A program made the position numbers and the translations under genes. Below the pieces are notes generated by a model. That model saw only the letters and a program-made list of their open reading frames with translations. It was not told the origin of the DNA and ran no database searches. From positions 186,001-250,000 of the forward strand of contig CANMBU010000003.1 of the NCBI GenBank assembly GCA_947496175.1: DNA of 64,000 nucleotides. The letters run 5' to 3'. The stretch is from an uncultured Roseovarius sp. GTDB lineage: Bacteria; Pseudomonadota; Alphaproteobacteria; Rhodobacterales; Rhodobacteraceae. Shown here piece by piece: positions 25,853 to 34,787 of the stretch (within the stretch, counting starts at the first letter, position 1; every line of letters begins with the position of its first letter).

Positions 25853-27506
25853 AGGCTTCGGCCTGCTCATAGAGGGCCGCTTTGAACGGAGGCATACCCA
25901 CACGGAGGTAGGTCTCGATGAAACTCTCATCTGCTCCATCGCGCAGGTCAAGATACGCCTCAACGATCCGCTCGATGGCCGGAATGATCTCGTCCGCAGA
26001 GAAACCCGGACCGGTGCGGTCGCCAATGGCGGCGGTTTCTGTGTGATCTCCGCCCAGCGTGATCTGGTAATTCTCAACACCCGCACGGTCGAGGCCGAGG
26101 ATGCCGATATGGCCCACATGGTGGTGCCCACAGGCGTTGATGCAGCCCGAGATCTTGATCTTCAGCTCGCCAATCTCATGCTCCAGCTTCAACGCGTCAA
26201 AGCGCGTGGCAATCTCTTGGGCAATCGGGATGGACCGGGCTGTGGCGAGCGCACAGTAATCCATGCCCGGGCAGGCGATGATATCGCTGATCAGCCCGAT
26301 ATTGGCCGTGGCCAGACCATGCTTTTTCAGGGTTGCATGGATCGCTGGCAGATCGGATTTATGCACATGCGGCAGGATCACGTTCTGCTCATGGCTGATC
26401 CGCAACTCATCATGACCGTAGCGCTCGGCCAGATCGGCCATGACGCGCATCTGCTCGGCTGTGGCATCGCCCGGGGTCGCGCCATGCGCCTTGAGGCTGA
26501 TCTGCACGATGGCATAGCCCGGCGCGCGGTGCTCTGCGAGGTTCACATCCGCCCAGGACCGGAAGATCGGATCGGTTTTATAGGCCGTCTCAAAGATCGC
26601 CGTGCTGTTCTCGCGGAAGGCAGGGGGCGCAAAGGCGGCCTTGATGTCCTCAAAAAGTGCCACGTCAATACCGCTAAAAGTCGGGCGGATCACCTTGAAC
26701 CGCTCCTCGACCCGCGCGCGGATGTCCTCAATCCCATGCTCATGCACGGTGATCTTGATGCGCGATTTGTACTTGTTGTCGCGACGCCCCAGCAGGTTCC
26801 AGACGCTGACCACCGCCTCGACATAAGGCAGCAGATCGTCCTGGCTGACAAACTCAGAGATGACCTTGCCAATCATCGGCGTGCGGCCCAAACCGCCGCC
26901 AACGATGACCTTGTAGCCGATCTCGCCCTCGCGCTCGACGATCTGCAGGCCGATATCATGGGCCAGGGTCACCGCGCGGTCAGCGGGTGCACCTGTCACG
27001 GCGATTTTGAACTTGCGCGGCAGGAACTGGAATTCCGGGTGATCGGTCGACCACTGGCGCAAAAGCTCTGCCACAGGGCGCGGATCGGCAATCTCATCGG
27101 CCGCGGCGCCGGCAAAATGGTCCGCCGTCACGTTGCGGATCGTATTGCCCGAGGTCTGAATGGCGTGCATGCCCACCTCGGCCAAAGCGTCGAGCATATC
27201 GGGCACATCGCGCAGATCGGGCCAGTTATACTGAATATTCTGGCGCGTAGTGAAATGGCCGTAGCCTTTGTCCCACTTCTCGGCCAGCAGCGCCAACTGA
27301 CGCATCTTGGCGCTGTCGAGCGTGCCATAAGGGATGGCCACCCGCAGCATGTACGCGTGCAGTTGCAGGTAGAGGCCGTTCATCAGACGCAGCGGCTTGA
27401 ATTCATCCTCAGTGAGCGAGCCGTCAATGCGGCGCTCAACCTGTGCACGGAACTGGCGGTTGCGTTCGGCCACGAAGGCTGCGTCGAATTCGGAATGATT
27501 ATACAT
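25839..27506 (-). CDS. cysI: Sulfite reductase hemoprotein (siroheme/4Fe-4S)
   Basis: CysI performs the six-electron reduction of sulfite to sulfide. The 555-residue protein has the two internal ferredoxin/nitrite reductase halves. It also has the cluster-siroheme ligand cysteines CPGMDYC and CINAC (within SGCINACGHHHVGH). FTTRQNIQYNWP is the conserved N-terminal siroheme-binding block. The ATG at 27506 has GGAG nine bases upstream; an in-frame TTG at 27521 is less likely. No flavoprotein subunit (cysJ) is present, so electrons probably come from ferredoxin via Fpr encoded at the end of the operon. An antisense open frame of 625 codons here is a GC-driven shadow. Confidence 0.93.
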   Translation of the reverse strand: MYNHSEFDAAFVAERNRQFRAQVERRIDGSLTEDEFKPLRLMNGLYLQLHAYMLRVAIPYGTLDSAKMRQLALLAEKWDKGYGHFTTRQNIQYNWPDLRDVPDMLDALAEVGMHAIQTSGNTIRNVTADHFAGAAADEIADPRPVAELLRQWSTDHPEFQFLPRKFKIAVTGAPADRAVTLAHDIGLQIVEREGEIGYKVIVGGGLGRTPMIGKVISEFVSQDDLLPYVEAVVSVWNLLGRRDNKYKSRIKITVHEHGIEDIRARVEERFKVIRPTFSGIDVALFEDIKAAFAPPAFRENSTAIFETAYKTDPIFRSWADVNLAEHRAPGYAIVQISLKAHGATPGDATAEQMRVMADLAERYGHDELRISHEQNVILPHVHKSDLPAIHATLKKHGLATANIGLISDIIACPGMDYCALATARSIPIAQEIATRFDALKLEHEIGELKIKISGCINACGHHHVGHIGILGLDRAGVENYQITLGGDHTETAAIGDRTGPGFSADEIIPAIERIVEAYLDLRDGADESFIETYLRVGMPPFKAALYEQAEAYAAE

Positions 27507-27532
27507 TTTTGACTGCTCCAAGAGGTCCCGGG

Positions 27533-27844
27533 TCAGGCCCGGGACGGCGTTGCCGCCTGTTTGCCGTGGAAGTAATTCGACGGCCCTGTGCGCCGGAATT
27601 CCTCGCGAAAATGGGTGGGTTGAGGTCCGTCCTCGGACGCGGCGGCATCGGCCAGATACGCGCCAACGACCAGCTCGGGCTGACCTTCGGCCTGAGCCAG
27701 GCGTAGATTGGCCAGGCCCTCCTCGGTGATCAGCTCAGCCTTGGAGAGATCACGTGTCCATTGGTCATCGGCGGTCTGATAGACCACGTCGCCCTCGATC
27801 AGCGCATTGGCGGTGACGACTTTGGGGGTAAAGGCGCGGGGCAT
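27533..27844 (-). CDS. DUF2849 protein of the cys operon
   Basis: A 103-residue protein of the DUF2849 family, recognised by the start MPRAFTPKVVTANALIEGDVVY and the late segment PTHFREEFRRTGPSNYFHGKQ. Such proteins sit between cysG and cysI in many alphaproteobacteria. Its function is unknown to me; involvement in siroheme insertion or sulfite reduction is only suggested by position. Its first base overlaps the last base of the cysG stop, and cysI starts 26 bases later. Confidence 0.88.
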   Translation of the reverse strand: MPRAFTPKVVTANALIEGDVVYQTADDQWTRDLSKAELITEEGLANLRLAQAEGQPELVVGAYLADAAASEDGPQPTHFREEFRRTGPSNYFHGKQAATPSRA

Positions 27845-29238
27845 CAGGCAAACTCCTGTTGAATGTCCGAAAAGGCGGCTTCGGCGGCGCGGGGCGCAAG
27901 ACCGATGAGCATGAGGGCAGGGCCATTGAGGTCAGAGGCGTCCAGATCATTGACCAGCCCCGACAGCGTGGTCGCCAGAATGCGCTGATCCGGGCGGCTG
28001 GCGTTTTCAATGATGCTCACCGGTGTGGTGCGGTCGGCGCCATACATCAGCAGACGGCCCTGAATGAAGCGAGCGGATTTCTTGCCCATATAGACAGCGG
28101 CCACCTCTCCGGGACGGGCCAGCGAGGCCCAGTCGTGATCGGCATAGCCCTTCATGTCATGGCCGGTGACAAGGCGCACAGATGAGTTGCGCCCCCGCTT
28201 GGTCAGGCTCTGACCAAGGCTTGCGACACTGGCCGAGGCGGCGGTGATGCCGGGGACGACATGCCAGCCGATACCGGCTGCCATGACGGCCTCAATTTCT
28301 TCATCCAGACGCCCAAAGACCGTAGGATCGCCGCCTTTCAGGCGTACAACCTGCGCACCGGTCTGAGCGTGCTCGATGATGAGCGCGTTGATGTCATCTT
28401 GCGACATGGAGGGGCCAAACCCCTCTTTGCCAGCGTTGATCAGGATGGCTTCGCGGCGGGCGAGTTCGAGGATATCTTTGGTGACAAGACGGTCGTGAAT
28501 GACCACATCAGCCGTATCCAGTGCCTTGCGCGCCTTGAGCGTCAGAAGTTCCGGATCACCGGGGCCAGCACCGACAAAGGCGACGTGACCGTCACGCTCT
28601 TGCGCATGTTGATGTTTGTCCAGCAAGGCGGGCAGAGCGTCTTGCACAGCCTCTTCGCCGCCCTGATCCATCGCGCGTGGGCCGGCGTTGAAATAATACT
28701 CCGACCAGAAGTCGCGACGCTTGCGGCCCATGGGCAGCACGTCAACCGCCTTACGGAAGGCCTTGCCGATACGTGCGAGCGGGCCCAGAGTGGCAGGCAG
28801 GCGCGCCTCAAGGTCGGATTTGATGGCTCGCGCCAGAACCGGGGCCGCGCCTTCGGTGCCGATCGCCACGGTCACAGGATCACGGTCCACGATGGCAGGG
28901 GTGATAAATTCGCTGTCGCCCAGATTGTCGACGATATTGACCATCGCCCCATCCGCGCGGGCAATGGCCGAGGTGCGGGCGTCTTCGGCGTCATCCTCGT
29001 CAGCGGCATAGAAAAGCACCGCACAGGTCGCATCGCCGGGCTCCATGGCGCGGCGCACCAGCCGCAAACGGCCTTCATTTGCCCAGTTTTCGATCTCTGT
29101 GGCGGGATCAGATGAGAACACGGTCAGGTTGGCTTCGGTTTTGAGCAACAGCCGCAGCTTCGCCAAAGCGGCCTCACCGCCGCCTGACAGCACCACACGC
29201 CGACCTTCCAGCGCCACGAAGATGGGAAAATGTTTCAA
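27844..29238 (-). CDS. cysG: Siroheme synthase, bifunctional CysG
   Basis: CysG makes siroheme for sulfite reductase. In the 464-residue protein, residues 1-210 are the NAD-dependent precorrin-2 dehydrogenase/ferrochelatase part (VVLSGGGEAALAKLRLLLK). Residues about 218-450 are a SUMT domain (VGAGPGDPELLTLKARKAL, VRLKGGDPTVFGRLDEE). Translation appears to begin with TTG at 29238, supported by GGAGG eight bases upstream. It is the first gene of the cysG-DUF2849-cysI-cysH-DUF934 (fpr) operon and is divergent from an Lrp-type regulator 144 bases away. Lrp control of the operon is plausible but not shown. Confidence 0.93.
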   Translation of the reverse strand: MKHFPIFVALEGRRVVLSGGGEAALAKLRLLLKTEANLTVFSSDPATEIENWANEGRLRLVRRAMEPGDATCAVLFYAADEDDAEDARTSAIARADGAMVNIVDNLGDSEFITPAIVDRDPVTVAIGTEGAAPVLARAIKSDLEARLPATLGPLARIGKAFRKAVDVLPMGRKRRDFWSEYYFNAGPRAMDQGGEEAVQDALPALLDKHQHAQERDGHVAFVGAGPGDPELLTLKARKALDTADVVIHDRLVTKDILELARREAILINAGKEGFGPSMSQDDINALIIEHAQTGAQVVRLKGGDPTVFGRLDEEIEAVMAAGIGWHVVPGITAASASVASLGQSLTKRGRNSSVRLVTGHDMKGYADHDWASLARPGEVAAVYMGKKSARFIQGRLLMYGADRTTPVSIIENASRPDQRILATTLSGLVNDLDASDLNGPALMLIGLAPRAAEAAFSDIQQEFA

Positions 29239-29382
29239 GGCCGTCGCCTCCAGTTACAGGATTCTTAGGTAATATATAGGAAATTATTCCAATAAAACGC
29301 CATATACGCTTGCAAATAAGGATCAATGTTCTAATTTGCAGCTGAGTTATCGGGAATGTTCTGGAAAAGAGGAAAAACCGGA

Positions 29383-29853
29383 ATGGCTGTCCGTCTCGAC
29401 GATCTGGATCGGAAAATTCTTTTGGAACTGCAAAGCGACGGGGGGCAATCGCTGGACGATATCGCCAAGTCGGTGGGCAGTTCCAAGACGCCGGTGTGGA
29501 ACCGGATTCGCAAGATGCGTGATGGCGGGGTGATCAAACATCAGACCTATCTGCTCGATGCCGAGGCACTGGGGTTTGAGGCCTGTTTCTTTGTTCTCAT
29601 CCGCACGTCAGAGCATGATGCGGGCTGGCAGGGGCGGTTCCTGAATGCGTTGCAAAGCCGCCCCGAAGTACTGGAGGCGCACCGGCTGGCGGGGGATATC
29701 GACTACATCCTGAAGGTCGTGGTGGCCAACGCGCGGGCCTATGACACGTTCTACCAGGCGCTGATTTCTGAGGTGAAGGTGCACAATGTGACCGCACTTT
29801 TGTCGATGGAAGAGATCAAGTCGACGACGATGCTGCCGATGGAGGTGGAGTGA
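29383..29853 (+). CDS. Lrp/AsnC-family regulator
   Basis: A 156-residue leucine-responsive-type regulator. The N-terminal helix-turn-helix is LDDLDRKILLELQSDGGQSLDDIAKSVGSSKTPVWNRIRKMRDGG (positions about 4-48), followed by a RAM ligand-binding domain with LAGDIDYILKVVV. Divergent position next to cysG suggests that it senses an amino acid such as cysteine and controls sulfur assimilation; this is inference. I prefer the ATG at 29383 over 29356 because the shorter form matches the family N-terminus. The last 18 bases of the gene are repeated exactly at 30135-30152. Confidence 0.85.
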   Translation: MAVRLDDLDRKILLELQSDGGQSLDDIAKSVGSSKTPVWNRIRKMRDGGVIKHQTYLLDAEALGFEACFFVLIRTSEHDAGWQGRFLNALQSRPEVLEAHRLAGDIDYILKVVVANARAYDTFYQALISEVKVHNVTALLSMEEIKSTTMLPMEVE

Positions 29854-30152
29854 GGGGGATGTAACTCTCGCGCGGAATCGAGGCGCGTAGCGCCGCCGCG
29901 CGATCGCCAGACCGCCCCATCGGGCTGGCGATTGGTTGATGTCAGCGCTTTGTTCAAAGAGTTTGCGGCTTGGCAGACATAAAGTGCTTTGAACTTACAG
30001 TAGGTCGCCACCCCGCGGTCTGACAATCGCGCGGCTCAATGGTAATTGTTATGTATGGCTTAACGCAGTTGGTAGGCCGGGGTTTCACCCCGGCATTGCG
30101 TGCAGTAGCGGGGTGAAACCCCTCCCTACAACTACCGATGGAGGTGGAGTGA
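29836..30152. repeat. 18-base direct repeat flanking a gene-free insert
   Basis: The end of the Lrp gene (CCGATGGAGGTGGAGTGA, 29836-29853) recurs exactly at 30135-30152. The 281 bases between have no gene that I can see and carry a palindromic element at 30072-30129. The gap 29854-30247 is otherwise empty of genes. Confidence 0.75.
30072..30129. repeat. REP-like double hairpin (GGGGTTTCACCCC type)
   Basis: Two inward-facing palindromes: GCCGGGGT-TTC-ACCCCGGC (30076-30094) and GGGGT-GAA-ACCCC (30110-30122). Each is the reverse complement of the other's core, and outer GTAGG/CCTAC arms close the element. The layout resembles bacterial REP/BIME units. Confidence 0.65.
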
Positions 30153-30163
30153 AGCGCGCTTTT

Positions 30164-30229
30164 GTCATCCCCGACTTGATCGAGGATCTCTTGATCACAG
30201 AGGTCCTCCGGTCGAGTCCGAGGAAGACG
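30164..30229. repeat. Imperfect inverted repeat (CCCCGACTTGATCG type)
   Basis: GTCATCCCCGACTTGATCG at the left and the complement of CGGTCGAGTCCGAGGAAGAC at the right match with a few differences, making a dyad of about 66 bases just after the tpiA stop. It may double as a tpiA terminator. Confidence 0.5.
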
Positions 30230-30247
30230 GGAGAAGAGTACCTCGCC

Positions 30248-31006
30248 CTACGCCGACCCCTCCAGCGCCGTGATAATCGGCGAGAAATCCGCGGCCTTCA
30301 AACTCGCCCCGCCCACAAGGGCTCCATCCACATTGTCCGTGGCAAAAATCTCGGCCGCATTGGCAGGTTTCACCGATCCGCCGTAGAGCAACGGGATCCC
30401 ACTCCCCTCAGCCTCGCCGAAACGTTGAACCAGCCGGGTGCGGATGAAATCATGCACTTCGTCAATCTGCGCTGTGGTGGGCACTTTGCCGGTGCCGATG
30501 GCCCAGATGGGTTCATAGGCCACAACCGTGTTGGCCGCACAGCAGCTGTCGGGCAGGGAGGCGGCCAGCTGACCGCCGATGATGTCGAGCGTGTTGTTGG
30601 CCTCGCGTTGGGCCAGCGACTCGCCCAGGCAGATGATCGTCACAAGACCCGCCGCCTGTGCGGCCTTGGCCTTGGCGCGGACATCTTCGCTGCTTTCGCC
30701 GTTGTCCTCGCGGCGTTCCGAATGGCCCAGTATCACGGATGTGGCCCCGGCATCGACCAGCATCTCGGCCGAGATGTCGCCGGTATGGGCGCCTGAGGCT
30801 TTGGCATGGCAATCCTGACCGCCGATTTGCATAGGCGAATCTGCCAAGGTGGCGCTGGCGGTCTGCAAGAGCGTCGCGGGCGGGCAGATCAGGATATCCA
30901 CCGCAGGATCGGGATGCGCCCGGGCCAGCGCCTCCAGCTCGGCAAGTGCTGCACGGGTGCCATTCATCTTCCAGTTTCCGGCGGCAAGTTTGCGGGCAAT
31001 CGTCAT
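30248..31006 (-). CDS. tpiA: Triosephosphate isomerase
   Basis: TpiA interconverts dihydroxyacetone phosphate and glyceraldehyde 3-phosphate. The 252-residue protein has the catalytic lysine in [10 protein letters not shown], the histidine in VILGHSERR, and the glutamate plus flexible loop 6 in [17 protein letters not shown]-terminal LLYGGSVKP and [10 protein letters not shown] bind phosphate. The start overlaps the end of the TfoX-like gene by four bases. It is the last gene of a three-gene minus-strand unit (SufA-like, TfoX-like, tpiA). Confidence 0.96.
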   Translation of the reverse strand: MTIARKLAAGNWKMNGTRAALAELEALARAHPDPAVDILICPPATLLQTASATLADSPMQIGGQDCHAKASGAHTGDISAEMLVDAGATSVILGHSERREDNGESSEDVRAKAKAAQAAGLVTIICLGESLAQREANNTLDIIGGQLAASLPDSCCAANTVVAYEPIWAIGTGKVPTTAQIDEVHDFIRTRLVQRFGEAEGSGIPLLYGGSVKPANAAEIFATDNVDGALVGGASLKAADFSPIITALEGSA

Positions 31007-31332
31007 CTGAGGTCCTTCAATGTCTCCCGTGCCAGATCGCAGGCCAGCTCCGCGTCGTCAAGCGCGGCATCGGGCAGGGACCAGTAGGGCATGGACGTGG
31101 GCGGCTTGCCTTCGCGCTGATAAGTCCAGCGGATGCTGCCCATGTCTTCCAGCTTGGCAATCATTTCCGCACCTTGCGCCTTGAGATAGGGCGTGCCATC
31201 CGAATGCAGGATGGCAAAGATCGTGCCGTCGGCATAAAGACACAGCCCTCCCATCATCCTGCGTGTGGTGATGTCGCCAACCGGGTCAAACAGCTCAACC
31301 GAACCGGCGATATCGGCGTCCGAGACGCTCAT
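31003..31332 (-). CDS. TfoX N-terminal domain protein
   Basis: A 109-residue protein matching the TfoX N-terminal domain: [28 protein letters not shown] is the family core. The C-terminal TfoX helix-hairpin-helix part is absent, as is usual for stand-alone versions. In gammaproteobacteria TfoX links to competence; for these short alphaproteobacterial forms no role is known to me. It overlaps the genes on both sides by four bases (ATGA), so it is translationally coupled to sufA-like upstream and tpiA downstream. Confidence 0.82.
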   Translation of the reverse strand: MSVSDADIAGSVELFDPVGDITTRRMMGGLCLYADGTIFAILHSDGTPYLKAQGAEMIAKLEDMGSIRWTYQREGKPPTSMPYWSLPDAALDDAELACDLARETLKDLR

Positions 31333-31694
31333 TTCTTTTCGAACATCGCCTCATCGAACTTGATCGACTCGCCGCAGCCGCAGGCCTCGGAGACATTGGG
31401 GTTGTTGAAAACAAAGCCGGATTCCAGCAACGAGGTCTGATAATCGATCTCGGTGCCAAAAAGGAACATCTGCGCCATCGGCGCAATCATCACCCGCGCG
31501 CCATCCTGTTCAACCACCTCATCATGGGGATCCACCTCTTTGACATAATCCATGGTGTATTCCATGCCCGCACAGCCGCCTTTCTTGACGCCGATGCGCA
31601 GGCCCTGATGGCCGTCTTTCTCCATCAGCCTGGAGATTTGCGCCGCCGCCTTGGGGGTCATGCTGACCGCTTGTTTGCCTGGAATGCCGAACAT
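31329..31694 (-). CDS. HesB/IscA/SufA-family Fe-S cluster carrier
   Basis: This A-type carrier (121 residues) accepts and delivers Fe-S clusters. The three conserved cysteines are present: one in KKGGCAGMEYTMD and two in EACGCGESI near the C-terminus. Preceding MTPKAAAQISRLMEK is the family N-terminus. It could be SufA, IscA or ErpA; sequence alone does not separate these. A SufT-like gene lies 170 bases upstream on the same strand, giving an Fe-S assembly neighbourhood. Confidence 0.9.
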   Translation of the reverse strand: MFGIPGKQAVSMTPKAAAQISRLMEKDGHQGLRIGVKKGGCAGMEYTMDYVKEVDPHDEVVEQDGARVMIAPMAQMFLFGTEIDYQTSLLESGFVFNNPNVSEACGCGESIKFDEAMFEKK

Positions 31695-31863
31695 GGGGCT
31701 CTCTCTTTGCTGTGATGGTTATAACTTAGGAAAGAAGTCGGGCAATCTCAAGCGCTGGCAGATGGGCCGGTAAGGCTCGTGTTGCCTACACCGCCAGAAC
31801 CCCAAAAAACCGTGTGCAAGGAACGGTGCTTGCTGTTCCAAAATGCAAGCTGGAAGACTTGCT

Positions 31864-32226
31864 TTATAGAAACCCCAACTCCAGCCGAGCCTCGTCACTC
31901 ATCATATCCATGCCCCAGGGCGGTTCCCAGGTGAGCTCAACATCGACATGTTTGACCCCGGGCATAGGCTCAATCGCCTCGGCGACCCAGCCAGGCATTT
32001 CGCCGGCCACGGGGCAGCCCGGCGCAGTGAGCGTCATAATCACCTTCACCGCATTTTCTGGATCAACATCAATGGTATAGATCAGACCCAGGTCATAGAT
32101 ATTCACCGGTATCTCAGGGTCAAACACCGAGCGGCACGCCTCAACGATCTGATCGTAAAGCGGATGGTCAGTGGTTGAAGGCGCAATCAGAGGCGTACCT
32201 TCCATGGGATCAGGATTTTGGGTCAT
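31864..32226 (-). CDS. SufT-like (DUF59/MIP18) Fe-S assembly protein
   Basis: A 120-residue DUF59 protein. Its core CRSVFDPEIPVNIYDLGLIYTIDVDPENA and VIMTLTAPGCPVAGEMPGWV matches SufT/PaaD-like proteins, with the conserved cysteine in APGCP. These help mature Fe-S proteins. The other suf genes are not in the window, so this may be the downstream end of a suf locus elsewhere or a detached copy. The gap to the SufA-like gene (31695-31863) holds nothing I recognise. Confidence 0.87.
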   Translation of the reverse strand: MTQNPDPMEGTPLIAPSTTDHPLYDQIVEACRSVFDPEIPVNIYDLGLIYTIDVDPENAVKVIMTLTAPGCPVAGEMPGWVAEAIEPMPGVKHVDVELTWEPPWGMDMMSDEARLELGFL

Positions 32227-32350
32227 GTCCGGTCCTGTGACGTTTTCCTGAGCAAAGATATAAGGTTTAAGCTGCGCGTCGTCCAGAGGCGGCTTGCCAC
32301 AGTATCCTGCATTGAGGAGAATGTGGCCTCTGATACGCTTGCATCAAAAG

Positions 32351-32381
32351 AAAAACGGCGATCCGAAGACCGCCGTTTTTT
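32351..32381 (-). terminator. Terminator of the VPLPA-CTERM gene
   Basis: AAAAACGGCG (32351-32360) and CGCCGTTTTT (32371-32380) are a perfect ten-base inverted repeat around ten bases, 22 bases past the minus-strand stop. Confidence 0.85.
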
Positions 32382-32402
32382 GAAACTTAAAAGGTAGTTG
32401 TC

Positions 32403-33104
32403 TTACGACGCTTTCTTGCGACGACGCAGCGCGCCGATGCCTGCAAGACCGCCCAAGAGCAACAGACCGGTTGCCGGAAGTGGCACGGCCGCTATCTCGA
32501 TGCGCGAGATGCGGAAATTGTCGTTATCGTCGAGTGCACCAATGCCAAATCGAGTGACAATCTGGCCGCCGAAATCAAACACACCCTCGTCGCCATCCGT
32601 ATCAGGGAATGCAAGAGGATTTGGGATGTCAAAGTTGGTTGCATTAGGGCTTTGGCCAGCTACTGCAAAAACAAATTCGTCGTTGTCATCGACATCCTCG
32701 AACACAATGTTCAGAAGTCGAACAGCTGTGTCGAAAGTGAAAACAAGGATGTCGTTGCTTTTGAACCCGTCAATACCGCTATTGTCGGCGCCACGGCGAC
32801 CATTGTTGTTATCGATCCCGAGACCTTCCACGTTTTGTGTGATTTCGATATCAATTTCATTGTTCAGGGCGATGTGAAGGTTTGGTCCAGCTGGGTTTTT
32901 CACAACCCGGAATGTATCCGCATCAACGGTAAACCCATCATACCCAGAGGTTGGCCTAACTGCGGCGCCACCCGTGTTCGTACCATACACAGACCCAACT
33001 TTGGAGAAGCCCAGTTCGTCTGTTTCGAAACTAATGACGGTAGATGCGCTTGCGGCCCCGCCAATCATGCCAATAGCGGCCGCTATTGTGAGAAGTTTTT
33101 TCAT
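32403..33104 (-). CDS. VPLPA-CTERM sorting-domain secreted protein
   Basis: A 233-residue exported protein: signal peptide MKKLLTIAAAIGMIGGAASA, a mature domain rich in Asp/Asn (ENVEGLGIDNNNGRRGADN-like region, VFEDVDDNDEFVFAV), and the C-terminal tag VPLPATGLLLLGG followed by a hydrophobic stretch and RRRKK. This tag is the VPLPA variant of PEP-CTERM, handled by an exosortase that is not encoded in this window. The passenger may bind surface polysaccharide or act at the outer surface; that is general knowledge of the tag, not seen here. The upstream frame to 33194 is not used. Confidence 0.85.
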   Translation of the reverse strand: MKKLLTIAAAIGMIGGAASASTVISFETDELGFSKVGSVYGTNTGGAAVRPTSGYDGFTVDADTFRVVKNPAGPNLHIALNNEIDIEITQNVEGLGIDNNNGRRGADNSGIDGFKSNDILVFTFDTAVRLLNIVFEDVDDNDEFVFAVAGQSPNATNFDIPNPLAFPDTDGDEGVFDFGGQIVTRFGIGALDDNDNFRISRIEIAAVPLPATGLLLLGGLAGIGALRRRKKAS

Positions 33105-33288
33105 ACCAGTATTTCCACTTGTTACAGGGCAAAGACGCCCCCAATGGGGCGCAAGTAGCAGATTTCCGCCGACTGCAGAACATGATTTTAACAAAATAAG
33201 CTAACAAAATGGTGAGAATCTGACCTACTGTTTCCGCATGCGGAACAATACTTCCTTACAGTGCAAACTGTTACTGGTTTTGGTGACC

Positions 33289-34692
33289 TCACTTTGCCGC
33301 TTTCCGCCTGCGAATAGGCGCCGGACGCACACGCGCCTCGATATCTTCGTAAAGCATGCCGACGATATTTTTGCCGGTTGAGGTCTCAATGCCTTCCATC
33401 CCTGGAGAGGAATTGACCTCCAAGACTTTGGGTCCAGTCTCGGAACGCAAAAGATCTACACCGGCCAATCCCAGACCAAATGCCTTGGCTGCGCGCAGGG
33501 CGGTTTCGCGTTCGGTTTTGGTAATGCGCACCGATTTGGCCGAGCCGCCGCGATGCAGGTTGGAACGGAAATCGCCCTCGGCCCCGGTGCGTTTCATTGA
33601 GGCGACGACTTTGCCGCCGATGACCAGACATCGGATGTCCTCGCCGGCAGATTCTTTGACAAAATCCTGAACGAGGAAATTCGCCTTCAACCCGCGAAAC
33701 GCGTCGATCACCGACTCCGCGGCTTTCTTTGTTTCGGCCAGCACCACACCCTTGCCTTGGGTGGATTCCAGCAATTTCACGATCAACGGTGCTGTGCCCA
33801 CCAGCCCGATGAGATTGCCGGTGTCCTGGGGCGAGGCGGCAAAGGCGGTGTTGGGCATGCCGACCTTGGCGCGGGCCATGAGCTGATGTGCATAAAGCTT
33901 GTCCCGGCTGGCTGTGATGCCCGCAGACGGGTTCACGCAATAGGTGCCGATGGTCTCGAACTGGCGGATGACGGCGGCGCCATAGGAGGTGATCGAAGCG
34001 CCGATCCGTGGGATCACGGCGTCATAGCGCGGCAGGCGCTTGCCATCGTAATGCACCTCTGGAGCCAGCGTGTTAATCGCCATATAACACCGGGTTGTGT
34101 TGATCACCTCAACCGCATGACCACGTTTCTCGCCTTCCTCCACAAGCCTTCTTGTGGAATAATTATCCTCCCGGCTCAGCACGGCAATGCGCAGGGCGCG
34201 ATTGGGCTGGACCTCGCGCATGCGCTTGGTGTGGTAGACGTCGTAGTTGAGCTCGGGCTGCAGAAATCGGTCGGTGGCGGCAATCGAGATGTGATCCTTC
34301 ATCGCCTGCCGTCCCAAAAGCATCCGGCTTGTCATCGAGGACCGGTTGGTCAGTGTGATTTCTATGGGCCAGCTTTGCCCGGCCACTTCCATCGTGCTTT
34401 TGATCACAAAGCGCAGTTCTTTTTCACCGTTTGAACTCGCCACTTCGCGACGGTCTACGATAGGGGCCGAGCAGGGGATCACCAGATCATCACGCCCCGG
34501 AATGGGATGCACGGTGAACCGCACCTTGGGTTTGGTGGCCGAGCCAAAGGTTTCGATATCAAAGGCATGCAGAGCCGAGGTGCGCGCACCCGTATCCACT
34601 TTGGCGCGCAGGGCAGGGACGCCCAGATCGGGCAGGCTGATCCATTCTTCCCAACCAAATTGAAGCGTTTCGGGCGCGGAGCTGTCAGCCAT
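33289..34692 (-). CDS. RimB-RimK fusion: retropepsin-like domain plus ATP-grasp ligase
   Basis: A 467-residue two-domain protein. Residues about 10-150 are a PF05618-type domain (the RimB-like putative protease) with the aspartic-protease-like motif [13 protein letters not shown] (Asp33) and [10 protein letters not shown]. Residues about 165-450 are a RimK-type ATP-grasp ligase ([73 protein letters not shown]). RimK adds glutamates to ribosomal protein S6 in E. coli. RimB is normally a separate partner acting on RimK products. The ATG at 34692 has AAGAAGG upstream. Confidence 0.9.
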   Translation of the reverse strand: MADSSAPETLQFGWEEWISLPDLGVPALRAKVDTGARTSALHAFDIETFGSATKPKVRFTVHPIPGRDDLVIPCSAPIVDRREVASSNGEKELRFVIKSTMEVAGQSWPIEITLTNRSSMTSRMLLGRQAMKDHISIAATDRFLQPELNYDVYHTKRMREVQPNRALRIAVLSREDNYSTRRLVEEGEKRGHAVEVINTTRCYMAINTLAPEVHYDGKRLPRYDAVIPRIGASITSYGAAVIRQFETIGTYCVNPSAGITASRDKLYAHQLMARAKVGMPNTAFAASPQDTGNLIGLVGTAPLIVKLLESTQGKGVVLAETKKAAESVIDAFRGLKANFLVQDFVKESAGEDIRCLVIGGKVVASMKRTGAEGDFRSNLHRGGSAKSVRITKTERETALRAAKAFGLGLAGVDLLRSETGPKVLEVNSSPGMEGIETSTGKNIVGMLYEDIEARVRPAPIRRRKAAK

Positions 34693-34787
34693 GGGATACC
34701 TTCTTGTCATTCAAGGGCTCGGCGCGGAGATATTTTTCCGGCCGAACCCCGATCCCAACATGTATCCCGCGCCAACTCAAGGGCGCT

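Noticed and set aside
25635..27512. A 625-codon open frame on plus, antisense to cysI
   Set aside because: The opposite strand has unmistakable CysI with all ligand cysteines. The antisense translation is His/Arg/Ala-rich without a recognisable domain, typical of GC-rich shadow frames.
28261..29115. A 284-codon plus-strand frame
   Set aside because: Antisense shadow of cysG, which has both enzyme domains and a good ribosome site.
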